Assembly: GCF_000721935.1 (NCBI RefSeq)
Contig: NZ_KL585386.1
Coordinates: 170,420 to 178,119 of the forward strand
Source of the DNA: Streptomyces sp. NRRL WC-3549
GTDB taxonomy: Bacteria; Actinomycetota; Actinomycetes; Streptomycetales; Streptomycetaceae
Length of the DNA: 7,700 nt
Direction: 5' to 3'
Part shown: positions 1 through 6,271 of the stretch, one piece after another
Layout of the letters: each line of letters starts with the position of its first letter
How positions within the stretch are numbered: position 1 is the first letter of the stretch
Made by a program: the position numbers and the translations under genes
Notes under the pieces: model-generated
Told to the model about the DNA's origin: nothing
The model's database searches: none
Seen by the model: only the letters and a program-made list of their open reading frames with translations

Positions 1-12
1 GGCCCACGGGTC

Positions 13-204
13 CTACTCGATGACACGCACCGCACCGGACGGGCAGAGCGTGCCGGCCTCGATCGCCGCCGCACGGCCCTGGTCATCTGGTTCGGCGGCG
101 AGCACCGTCACCAGGCCCTCGTCGTCCTGGTCGAACACCTCCGGCGCCGTCAGGGCGCAGAGGCCCGCCCCCACGCAGATCTCGCGGTCCACCGTCACAC
201 GCAT
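13..204 (-). CDS. 3Fe-4S ferredoxin, P450 redox partner (SuaB-like)
   Basis: This is a 63-residue cytosolic ferredoxin that would pass electrons from a ferredoxin reductase to the adjacent P450. The visible cluster ligands are Cys10, Cys16 and Cys54, in CVGAGLC and LCPSGAV. Ala13 stands where a [4Fe-4S] ferredoxin has its second cysteine, which is the pattern of the single [3Fe-4S] type. From memory the whole protein closely resembles SuaB (Fd-1) of Streptomyces griseolus, the partner of CYP105A1. I chose the ATG at 204 because AAGGAG lies about six bases upstream. A GTG at 228 would add eight residues and would overlap the original P450 stop as GTGA, so coupled translation is possible. The gene is intact although its P450 neighbour is frameshifted. 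No ferredoxin reductase gene is visible in the window. Confidence 0.93.
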   Translation of the reverse strand: MRVTVDREICVGAGLCALTAPEVFDQDDEGLVTVLAAEPDDQGRAAAIEAGTLCPSGAVRVIE

Positions 205-224
205 GGCTGCTCCTTCCGCCGCGG

Positions 225-1423
225 TCACCAGGTGACCGGGAGTTCGTTCACGCCCTGGATCGTCGTGCCCGGACGCAGCGTCAGCCGGTCCACCGGCACC
301 GCCAGCCCACCGCCGTGAGGATGACCTCCAGTTCGAGGCGGGCCAGGTTCTGGCCGAGGCACTGATGGACGCCGTAGCCGAAGGACAGGTGGTGGCGTGC
401 CTCGCGCCGCACGTCGAAGGTGTCGGGGTCGGTGAAGACGGAACCGTCCCGGTTGGCGATGGAGTTGGTGACGATGACGCCCTCGCCCGCCCGGATGTGC
501 TGCCCGTCGATCTCGATGTCCGCCTTGGCGATACGGCCGCCGGCGATGTCGGCGATCGCCAGGTAGCGCAGCAGTTCCTCCACCGCTCCCGGCACCAGCG
601 ACGGGTCGCCTCGCAACGCGGCGCACTGCTCGGGGTGTTCGAGGAGGGTGATGACGCTGAGCGAGGTCATCGACGCCGTCGTCTCGTGGCCCGCCACCAG
701 CAGGAGGATGGCGGTGGCCACCAGCTCCGCGCGGTCGATCGCGCCCTTCTCCAGCTGCTCCCTGACGAGGGTGCTCAGCAGCCCCGGCCGGGGCGGCTCA
801 CCCCTCAGGGTGTCCACCAGGCCGCCGAGGTAGCCCTCCAGGTCGTCCCGGGCGGCCCGGGCCTCGGCCGCGTCCGGGGACTGGATCAGCCGTCTGCTGG
901 CGTCCTGGAAGAAGTCGTGATCCGCGTAGGGCACACCGAGCATCCGGCAGATCACCATGGACGGGACGGGCAGCGCGAATTGGCTGACCAGGTCGGCGGG
1001 CGGTCCGCTCGCGACCATCTCGTCCAGGAAGCCGTGCACGATCTGCTCGATCTCGGCCCGCATGCCCTTGATGCGCCGTACGGTGAACTCGCTGATGGTC
1101 ATGCGCCGCTTCGGCCCGTGTTCGGGCGGGTCCAGGCTGATGAACGCCGGCCGGCGGTCCCGGAAGCTCTCCACCCGCCCGGAGGTCGCGGGGAAGTCGG
1201 CGTGTGTCCGGTCGGACGAGAGCCGGGGGTCGGCCAGCAGCTTCCGCGCCGTGTCGTAGCCGGTCACCAGCCAGGCCTTCCGGCCGTCGTAGAGGGTGAC
1301 CCGCTGCAGCGAACCCTCCTGGTCCCGGAGGTCGTTGTACCGGTCGGGGAGGTGGTAGGGACAGGTGCGGTCACTGGGGAAGGCGGGGGCGCCCGACGGC
1401 GGCGTCGTAACGGTCTCGGTCAT
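225..1423 (-). pseudogene. Cytochrome P450, CYP105A-like, frameshifted near the 3' end
   Basis: This is a soluble bacterial class I P450 (heme monooxygenase). In the readable frame I see the I-helix oxygen-activation motif AGHETT (residues 244-249), the ExxR pair (Glu283, Arg286) and the heme loop FGYGVHQCLG with ligand Cys355. The sequence, including ALPVPSMVICR and GVPYADHDFFQDAS, recalls CYP105A1 (SuaC), which oxidises sulfonylurea herbicides and vitamin D3. The frame fails after LEVILTA (codon 371, bases 311-313) and stops at 281 after nine foreign residues. The true C-terminus (LAVPVDRLTLRPG to NELPVTW) is in another minus frame from 305 to 225. Only five bases separate these parts, where CYP105A1 has nine codons, so about 22 nt are missing. 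Restoring 22 nt gives exactly 406 residues, the CYP105A1 length as I recall it. The truncated product would lose the last beta strands and substrate recognition site 6. The start at 1423 has GAGG upstream. Confidence 0.88.
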
Positions 1424-1446
1424 CGGTACCTCGATGCACTCGACGC

Positions 1447-1469
1447 TTAAAGAACGGTCAGTTCTCTAA
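1447..1469. promoter_or_regulatory. Palindromic operator between P450 and TetR genes
   Basis: The arms TTAAAGAAC (1447-1455) and GTTCTCTAA (1461-1469) flank a five-base centre GGTCA. They pair at eight of nine positions, including a perfect AGAAC/GTTCT core. This is the most symmetrical and most A/T-rich element in the divergent gap. Its size and place, 24 bases upstream of the P450 start and 61 upstream of the ATG chosen for the TetR gene, fit a TetR-family operator controlling both genes. I could not assign -35/-10 boxes with confidence. Binding by the adjacent regulator is inferred. Confidence 0.72.
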
Positions 1470-1530
1470 CGGAAGGCTAGGCTGACCCACTCGATGCTCA
1501 CAACGGGTGCTCGACAAATGGCTGGGAGTC

Positions 1531-2223
1531 ATGCCTCCAACTCACGGGGACACGCCGGACCGTACGGCCGGGGACCATCGAAGAAACCCTCGCCGTCGAG
1601 GTGAGGAACTGGAGAAGGCCATCCTGGCCGCGGCCCTCGAGGAATTGGCCGAGGTCGGCTACGCCGGAGTGACGATGGAGCGGGTGGCCGTACGGGCCCG
1701 TACCGGTAAGGCCGCCCTGTACCGCCGGTGGCCCGGCCGCGCCGAACTCGTCGTCCACGCCTGCGCGGCCTATGGTCTGTCCGACGCCGACCTGCCCGAC
1801 ACCGGCGCGCTGCGGACCGATGTCATCGCCGCGCTGCGGCAGCTTTCCGCCAGGCTGGCGGCGTGGCACGGCGGCATCCTCCGCGGCCTGCTCACCGAGG
1901 TGATGCACGACCCCGAGTTCGCCCGGCTGGTCCGCGAACGGGTCCACACCGCCGGTCCGGGGGCGATACAGGGCATCCTGCTGCGCGCCGTCGCACGTGG
2001 CGAGATCGAGCCGTGGGTTCCCGCCTCCCGGCGCGCCACCGTGGCGGTCGACCTGCTCCGCAACCACTACCTGCTCCACGGGGCGATCCCGGAGGACGTC
2101 ATCACCGAGATCGTCGACGACGTGTACCTCCCCCTGCTCCTGGCTCCACCGTCCGCCCCCTCCTCACCGCCGCACGGCAGAACGGACGACGCGCAGCCGG
2201 ACGGACCGGGAACGGGGCCGTGA
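1531..2223 (+). CDS. TetR/AcrR-family transcriptional repressor
   Basis: This is a DNA-binding one-component regulator of about 230 residues. The N-terminal TetR domain covers roughly residues 25-75, with helices ILAAALEELAEVGY, then TMERVAVRA and the recognition-helix segment TGKAALYRRWPGRAELV. The rest is the helical ligand-binding and dimerisation domain (for example GILRGLLTEVMHDPEF), ending in a Pro/Ser/Gly-rich tail that is probably disordered. It is divergent from the P450/ferredoxin pair and faces the palindrome at 1447-1469. It therefore probably represses that pair and itself until a small hydrophobic inducer binds; the inducer cannot be read from the sequence. The start is uncertain. 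The ATG at 1531 has GGGAG just upstream, although with a short gap. A GTG at 1507 would add eight residues but has no ribosome binding site that I can see. Confidence 0.9.
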   Translation: MPPTHGDTPDRTAGDHRRNPRRRGEELEKAILAAALEELAEVGYAGVTMERVAVRARTGKAALYRRWPGRAELVVHACAAYGLSDADLPDTGALRTDVIAALRQLSARLAAWHGGILRGLLTEVMHDPEFARLVRERVHTAGPGAIQGILLRAVARGEIEPWVPASRRATVAVDLLRNHYLLHGAIPEDVITEIVDDVYLPLLLAPPSAPSSPPHGRTDDAQPDGPGTGP

Positions 2224-2246
2224 CCGCGGCGCCGGTCTGATGGCCC

Positions 2247-2321
2247 GTACCCGGCACGCGGCCCGCGGAGCCGGGGTACGTGGCGCTCCCGGCACGCGGC
2301 CCGTGGAGCAGCCGGGGTACG
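2247..2321. terminator. Duplicated GC-rich hairpin, likely bidirectional terminator
   Basis: This lies between the 3' ends of the convergent TetR and transporter genes. GTACCCGGC (2247-2255) can pair with GCCGGGGTAC (2270-2279), with one bulged base. The segment 2251-2280 is then repeated at 2289-2321 with one substitution and three extra bases (GCAG for G before CCGGGG). The second copy keeps its own CCCGGC/GCCGGG stem. No T-run follows, as is usual for Streptomyces terminators. The position favours transcription termination for both genes. It could instead be a small dispersed repeat. Confidence 0.55.
2251..2321 (+). repeat. Two-copy direct repeat, units of 30 and 33 bp
   Basis: Copy one (2251-2280) and copy two (2289-2321) both begin CCGGCACGCGGCCCG and end CCGGGGTACG. 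They are separated by eight bases. The near identity points to a recent local duplication of one hairpin element. Confidence 0.8.
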
Positions 2322-2351
2322 GGCGCGGTGCCCGGGCCGTCCGCCGTCGGT

Positions 2352-3923
2352 TCAGCCCTTCTTCCTGCCCCCGCCCCACGGATGGCGCCGCCGGATCCAC
2401 AGGTCACGCGCCTGCCGGCCCGCCTTCGTCCTACTGCGGGCGACCAGGGTCCGCGCCTGCTCCTGCGTCTCCACCATGGGCCCGGACCCGCGCAGCGGTT
2501 TGCCCGCCGTCTCGTGCAGGAAGAAGGTCGCGACGAGCCCGACGACGCCCGCGACCATCAGGTAGTACGCCGGGACCATGTCGTCGCCGGTCAGTTCCAC
2601 CAGCGCGGAGGCGAACAGCGGCGTGGTTCCGCCGAACACCGACACCGAGATGTTGAAGGCGATCGACAGGGCGCCGTACCGGATGCGTGTCGGGAACAGC
2701 GCCGGGAGCGTCGACGCGGACGTTCCGGCGAAGCAGACCAGCAGCAGCCCGAGCACCCCGCAGCCGAAGGCCGGCAGCAGGATGCCGCCCTGCCGGATGA
2801 GCAGGAAGGCCGGCACCGCGAACACGATGAGTGCCACGCTCCCGGCCATGAACACCGGGCGCCGGCCCCAGCGGTCCGAGGACCTGCCGACCGCGGTGAT
2901 GGTCAGCACCACGAGCAGCATGGTGCCGAGGACCAGCAGCTGGGAAGTCGTCTCCGGCTCGCCGAGCGTCTCGGACATGTACGTCGGCAGGTAGGAGGTC
3001 ACCATGTAGTTCGTGACGTTGTAGAGCAGTACCAGGCCCATGCAGATGAGCACCGCCTCCCAGTGCCCCGTGAAGATCTCCTTGAGCCTGCCCTTGCCGG
3101 ACTGGCGCGCCTGTTCGACGGGGTCGCCCTCGGACAGCGCCGCGGCCTGGGCCTCCTCCTCGCGCTGGAAGACAGGGGTCTCCTCCAGTTTCAGCCGCAT
3201 GTACAGACCGATCAGGCCGAGGGGCCCCGCGACGAAGAACGGGATGCGCCATCCCCAGTCCGTCAGCCCGTCCGTGCCGAGGGTCGCCGTCAGCACCGTC
3301 ACCAGGCCGGAGCCCAGCGAATAGCCGATGAAGGTCCCGAAGTCCAGCCAACTGCCCAGGAAACCACGGCGTTTGTCCGGCGCGTACTCCGCGATGTACG
3401 TCGTCGCGCCCGCGTACTCGCCGCCCGTCGAGAAGCCCTGCACCAGTCGGCACACCAGGAGCAGGAGGGGCGCCGCGAAGCCGACCGCGGCGTAGGTGGG
3501 GAGGAAGCCGACGGCGAAGGTGCTCGCCGCCATCATGATCATGGTGAGAGCCAGCACCTTCTGCCGCCCCACACGGTCACCGAGCGGCCCGAAGACCAGT
3601 CCGCCGAGCGGTCGCACCACGAAGGCGGCGGCGAAGGTCGCGAAGGTCGACACCACTTGCGCACCCGGCGAGCTCGACGGGAAGAAGACCTTACCGAGGG
3701 TGCCGGCGAGGTAGGCGTAGACGCCGAAGTCGAACCACTCCATCGTGTTGCCGAGCGCCGCCGCCGTCACGGCGCGCCGCACCTTCGGGGGATCGGTGAC
3801 GGTCACGTCCTCGGCGGCCAGTGCCTTCTTGCGGCGCCTCAGGAGCGTCCGCAGCATCTGGTCCGTCGCCGACCGCCCCCGCTGGCTCCGGTGAACCTGC
3901 GGTTGTCGCCTCGGTTCCGGCAT
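2352..3923 (-). CDS. MFS transporter, metabolite:H+ symporter (ProP/MHS type)
   Basis: This is a 523-residue inner-membrane permease with about twelve hydrophobic segments. The motif AALGNTMEWFDFGVYAYL at the first helix is typical of the MHS family, which includes ProP (proline/betaine) and KgtP (2-oxoglutarate). The conserved MFS loops are DRVGRQKVL between helices 2 and 3 and DRWGRRPVF between helices 8 and 9. RLVQGFSTGGEYAGA at helix 4 and ALFPTRIRYGALSIAFN in the C-terminal half are also family-like. A charged cytoplasmic loop of about 55 residues joins the two halves. The substrate is probably a small zwitterion or organic acid taken up with protons, but it cannot be read from the sequence. 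The start at 3923 has AGGA about six bases upstream; an internal Met at residue 23 or a GTG near residue 40 are alternatives. It converges on the TetR gene and follows the membrane-protein gene on the same strand after 197 bases, so it probably has its own promoter. Confidence 0.92.
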   Translation of the reverse strand: MPEPRRQPQVHRSQRGRSATDQMLRTLLRRRKKALAAEDVTVTDPPKVRRAVTAAALGNTMEWFDFGVYAYLAGTLGKVFFPSSSPGAQVVSTFATFAAAFVVRPLGGLVFGPLGDRVGRQKVLALTMIMMAASTFAVGFLPTYAAVGFAAPLLLLVCRLVQGFSTGGEYAGATTYIAEYAPDKRRGFLGSWLDFGTFIGYSLGSGLVTVLTATLGTDGLTDWGWRIPFFVAGPLGLIGLYMRLKLEETPVFQREEEAQAAALSEGDPVEQARQSGKGRLKEIFTGHWEAVLICMGLVLLYNVTNYMVTSYLPTYMSETLGEPETTSQLLVLGTMLLVVLTITAVGRSSDRWGRRPVFMAGSVALIVFAVPAFLLIRQGGILLPAFGCGVLGLLLVCFAGTSASTLPALFPTRIRYGALSIAFNISVSVFGGTTPLFASALVELTGDDMVPAYYLMVAGVVGLVATFFLHETAGKPLRGSGPMVETQEQARTLVARSRTKAGRQARDLWIRRRHPWGGGRKKG

Positions 3924-4103
3924 GAGAGTCCTGCCCTCCGCTGTAGCTCCGGCCCCTCCGCCGTACCGCGTAGCCGCCGGCCTCTGTCTTCTTCCGGCAG
4001 GCCCACCTTCCCCGCCCGCGCCGATGAATGCCGGATGACTGTGCCGTAGGAGCGGATCAAGGGACCCGTACGGGGGAAACCCGGCGGTGGGGACGAGGCG
4101 GTG

Positions 4104-4117
4104 GGCCGGTCACGGCC
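4104..4117 (-). terminator. Short hairpin after the membrane-protein gene
   Basis: GGCCG (4104-4108) and CGGCC (4113-4117) form a five-base-pair stem with a four-base loop, starting three bases beyond the stop codon of the minus-strand gene. It could act as a weak terminator. Such GC stems are common by chance in this DNA. Confidence 0.3.
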
Positions 4118-4120
4118 GCT

Positions 4121-4591
4121 TCATCCGTCGGCGTCCCGGGCCGGGCGTCTGGTCAGGACGAGGAGGCTTCCGGCGACGCCGATCACGATCAGCGCGAGCG
4201 CGATGCTGATACCGCCCTCGTCGTCCCAGTACACGTCCTTCAGGCTCAGGAGCAGCGCGGCCTCGTCGACGACCAGTGCCGCGCCCACCCCGTACCCGAG
4301 GCCGAGCCACGCGCGTACGCGCGGCGACCGCTCGACGACCCCCACCGCGCCGACGACGAGCAGGAGCAGGATGCCCCAGACGTAGTGGTGGATGTGCACG
4401 CCACCGGCACTGACGTCACCCACACCGGCGACATCGATGTGGATCAGCCAGGTCAGCAGTCTCATCAGTCCGAAGGCGGCGGTGAAGCCGAACCACGCGA
4501 GGACCAGGCCCCTGCGCTCGGGCGTCACGTCACGCAGTCTGCGGGGCCGGCCGCCGGGTGACCGGGTGGGGGCTCTCGTCGCGGGTGTCAT
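4121..4591 (-). CDS. Small four-helix integral membrane protein, function unknown
   Basis: This 156-residue protein has a basic, Pro-rich N-terminus (about residues 1-27) and four hydrophobic segments at roughly 28-50, 68-87, 93-115 and 128-147. Two conserved-looking features stand out: HIHHYVWG (66-73), with three histidines at the start of helix 2, and the acidic stretch VVDEAALLLSLKDVYWDDEGG (107-127, Asp/Glu at both ends of helix 3). I recall unnamed actinobacterial membrane proteins with the same His-rich motif but know no function. The histidines and acidic residues could bind a metal, which is speculation. I chose the ATG at 4591 because upstream codons in this frame belong to a transposase fossil. 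No good ribosome binding site precedes it, so the start is uncertain and may be a little further in. The nearest minus-strand gene downstream is the MFS transporter, but no operon link is evident. Confidence 0.75.
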   Translation of the reverse strand: MTPATRAPTRSPGGRPRRLRDVTPERRGLVLAWFGFTAAFGLMRLLTWLIHIDVAGVGDVSAGGVHIHHYVWGILLLLVVGAVGVVERSPRVRAWLGLGYGVGAALVVDEAALLLSLKDVYWDDEGGISIALALIVIGVAGSLLVLTRRPARDADG

Positions 4592-4693
4592 ATCCGTATG
4601 GTCGGGGACGGCGCGGTCCGAGGACGCGTAGACACCCGGACGTCCCGGACAGGCTTCTGCCCACCTGCGGGCGGGGCCGTGTCCGACGCTGGT

Positions 4694-4906
4694 CACGGCC
4701 AGGTATGTGATCGCCTCACCGCCGTCGGCGACCATCGCCACGGGATCGGTGGCGATGCGCACCGGGCCGGTGGGCCGGTGGGCCGGTGGGCCGGTGGCAT
4801 CGGCGAGATCGGACAGCAGCCGGGAACCGGCGTGGTCGACCACCCCGCGGCCATCGGACGAGACGACGAGCCAGGGACGCGCCCTGTGCTCCTCGCGCCA
4901 CTGGCG
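4694..4906 (-). mobile_element. Decayed IS1380-type transposase fragment
   Basis: In one minus-strand frame two blocks resemble the N-terminal part of IS1380-family (DDE group 1) transposases as I remember them. They are a segment with SSDGRGVVDHAGSRLLSDLADATG (about 4861-4790) and one with RIATDPVAMVADGGEAITYLAV (about 4756-4694). In intact proteins about 20-25 residues would separate them. Here they are joined by a short stretch encoded by an 8-bp tandem repeat. After 4694 the similarity ends, and the catalytic DDE region is absent. The frame stays open into the membrane-protein gene, giving a 274-codon reading frame from 4945 that is probably a false fusion. I could not identify terminal inverted repeats or a target-site duplication. 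Confidence 0.6.
4764..4795 (+). repeat. Tandem repeat, four copies of GGGCCGGT
   Basis: Four perfect, uninterrupted copies of an 8-bp unit lie exactly at the internal junction of the transposase fossil. Because eight is not a multiple of three, a change in copy number would shift the reading frame. The repeat probably arose by replication slippage. Confidence 0.95.
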
Positions 4907-4920
4907 GACGACACGGCAGC

Positions 4921-4953
4921 GGTGAGCGGTCGGAACCCGGACCACCGCTCACC
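4921..4953 (-). terminator. Perfect 10-bp hairpin downstream of the oxidoreductase gene
   Basis: GGTGAGCGGT (4921-4930) and ACCGCTCACC (4944-4953) are perfect inverted repeats around a 13-base loop. The hairpin starts 36 bases after the stop codon of the oxidoreductase gene and separates it from the transposase fossil. It fits an intrinsic terminator without a T-run. It could alternatively be a relic of the insertion element's end. Confidence 0.65.
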
Positions 4954-4989
4954 GAGGGCGCGGGCCTGGCCAGGATCAGCCCGGCCGGT

Positions 4990-5895
4990 TCAGATGCGGA
5001 TCACGATCTTTCCTCGGGTGCGCCCACGCTCGGCGTGCGCGTGGGCGTCGGCGATCCGTTCCAGGGGGTAGGCCTGTTCGATACGGGGTGTGTAGCGGCC
5101 CTGCCCGCCCAGTTCCGCCGCCGCGGACAGGAGAGTCGAATCGTTCTCCGCGTTGACCACATGCGTCTCCAGACGCTGCCCGCCCGCGTGGTCGGCGACC
5201 GTCGCGACGCGCTTCGGGTCACCTGTGATCGCGACGAGGTCGTCCAGCGACCCGGAGGCCGCGGTGTCGAGCACGATGTCGACCCCGCGCGGGGCGAGAG
5301 CGGACAGGCGCTGCGCGAGGCCGGGGCCGTAGGTGGTGGGAACGGCGCCGAGAGCGGTGAGGAACTCGTGGTTGCGTTCACTGGCCGTCCCGATCACCGT
5401 GGCACCTTGCGCTACCGCGATCTCGACCGCCGCGCTGCCCACGCCTCCGGCGGCGCCCTCGACGAGGAGGGTGCGCCCCTCGAGGGAACCGAGCGCGTCG
5501 AGCCCACGCATCGCGGTCACTGACGCGAGACCGGCACCAGCGGCCTGTTCGTCGTTCCACGTGGCGGGGGTGTGTGCCCAGGCCGAGAGGATGAGCAGTT
5601 CCGCGGTCGCCCCGGTGACACCGCCCAGTCCGAAGACACGGTCGCCGATGCTCACCTCCCGCACCCCGTCGCCGATCTCGTCGACCACACCGGCGCCGTC
5701 GCGACCCGGAATGGCGGGCAGCTCCAGGGGAATCAGCTGGCGCAGGGCCCCGGCGCGCAGCTTCCAGTCGATGGGATTGACGCCGGCCGCCGCGACGCGG
5801 ACACGGATCTCACCGGGCCCGGGATGAGGGTCGGGGGCCTGCTCGATCACCAGGCTCTCCACTCCGCCGTATTCATGGAACCGGGCTGCGCGCAT
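4990..5895 (-). CDS. Zinc-independent NADP-dependent MDR oxidoreductase (quinone reductase type)
   Basis: This is a 301-residue soluble enzyme of the medium-chain dehydrogenase/reductase superfamily. It would use NADPH to reduce quinones or activated C=C/C=O compounds. The N-terminal GroES-like domain shows RVRVAAAGVNPIDWKLRAG (31-49) and PGRDGAGVVDEIG (63-75). The Rossmann dinucleotide motif is LVEGAAGGVGSAAVEIA (144-160), with GATVIGTAS at the following strand. No cysteine occurs anywhere, so both the catalytic and structural zinc sites of alcohol dehydrogenases are absent, as in the quinone oxidoreductase branch. The length is slightly short but typical for actinobacterial members. The start at 5895 has a weak AGG about ten bases upstream. 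It is divergent from a MerR gene and has a MerR-type promoter, so it is probably induced by the electrophile or oxidant that the regulator senses. The physiological substrate is unknown. Confidence 0.92.
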   Translation of the reverse strand: MRAARFHEYGGVESLVIEQAPDPHPGPGEIRVRVAAAGVNPIDWKLRAGALRQLIPLELPAIPGRDGAGVVDEIGDGVREVSIGDRVFGLGGVTGATAELLILSAWAHTPATWNDEQAAGAGLASVTAMRGLDALGSLEGRTLLVEGAAGGVGSAAVEIAVAQGATVIGTASERNHEFLTALGAVPTTYGPGLAQRLSALAPRGVDIVLDTAASGSLDDLVAITGDPKRVATVADHAGGQRLETHVVNAENDSTLLSAAAELGGQGRYTPRIEQAYPLERIADAHAHAERGRTRGKIVIRI

Positions 5896-5949
5896 GATGG
5901 TCTGCCTTACTTTGACGGGCCGGAATGACGTGTTCGTCCGACGTCCGTC

Positions 5950-5981
5950 ACCCTAGAACCTGACGTTGACGTGAGGTGCAA
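5950..5981 (-). promoter_or_regulatory. MerR-type promoter and operator O1 for the oxidoreductase gene
   Basis: The 20-bp imperfect palindrome at 5958-5977 has arms ACCTGACGT and ACGTGAGGT (one mismatched pair) around TG. On the minus strand a -35 candidate TTGCAC (5981-5976) and a -10 candidate TAGGGT (5955-5950) flank it with a 20-bp spacer. A long 19-20 bp spacer filled by a dyad is the hallmark of promoters that MerR proteins activate by untwisting DNA. The predicted start would lie near 5943, giving a leader of about 48 bases. Confidence 0.75.
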
Positions 5982-6216
5982 GCCGCAACTCCCGCCCGGC
6001 CGCGGATGGGTGGGGGTGCCGAGCGGACGGGAGTGAGCATGGGGGCCTGCGCCACCACGAGGGACACGCCGGCTGTCGCCGTCGGCACCCATGTGCTCTC
6101 GGGCGGGCCCGGCGATCCCGACACGACGCGAGAACGGCCGTGCGTACGGGAACGCCCCTCGGATCCGCCACCGGGCGGTTCGATCGACCCCCAGCTGCGG
6201 CCGGAGCCGGTACCGC

Positions 6217-6244
6217 TAGCCTGGACCTGACGTCAACGTGAGGT
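6217..6244 (+). promoter_or_regulatory. Operator O2 and probable merR promoter -10
   Basis: The palindrome at 6225-6244 has the same arms as O1, ACCTGACGT and ACGTGAGGT, with centre CA instead of TG. A -10 candidate TAGCCT (6217-6222) lies just upstream on the plus strand, with only a weak -35 (CTGCGG, 6195-6200). The predicted start near 6229 falls inside O2. This suggests that the regulator blocks its own transcription here, unlike the activating geometry at O1. Confidence 0.65.
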
Positions 6245-6271
6245 ACGAGCGAGAAGGGAGAGCCCTGCGTC

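Noticed and set aside
365..1450. 361-codon plus-strand reading frame opposite the P450
   Set aside because: It has low-complexity composition and no motif, and the opposite strand carries clear P450 signatures.
2280..4049. 589-codon plus-strand reading frame opposite the MFS gene
   Set aside because: Its product is rich in Arg, His, Gln and Gly with no domain, and it mirrors the well-supported transporter on the other strand. Long antisense frames are usual in high-GC DNA.
4051..4060. Promoter for the MFS gene starting from TTGATC on the minus strand
   Set aside because: No convincing -10 box lies at the right distance, so the assignment would be a guess.
4764..4795. CRISPR-like repeat array
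   Set aside because: The units are eight bases with no spacers, so this is a simple tandem repeat.
4121..4945. A single 274-residue membrane protein with a soluble N-terminal domain
   Set aside because: The N-terminal part resembles a degraded transposase joined through an 8-bp repeat, so it is better seen as a chance fusion. The start at 4591 is preferred.
5976..6230. 84-codon plus-strand frame between the MerR operators
   Set aside because: It has no ribosome binding site and no recognisable sequence, and it spans the predicted regulatory elements.
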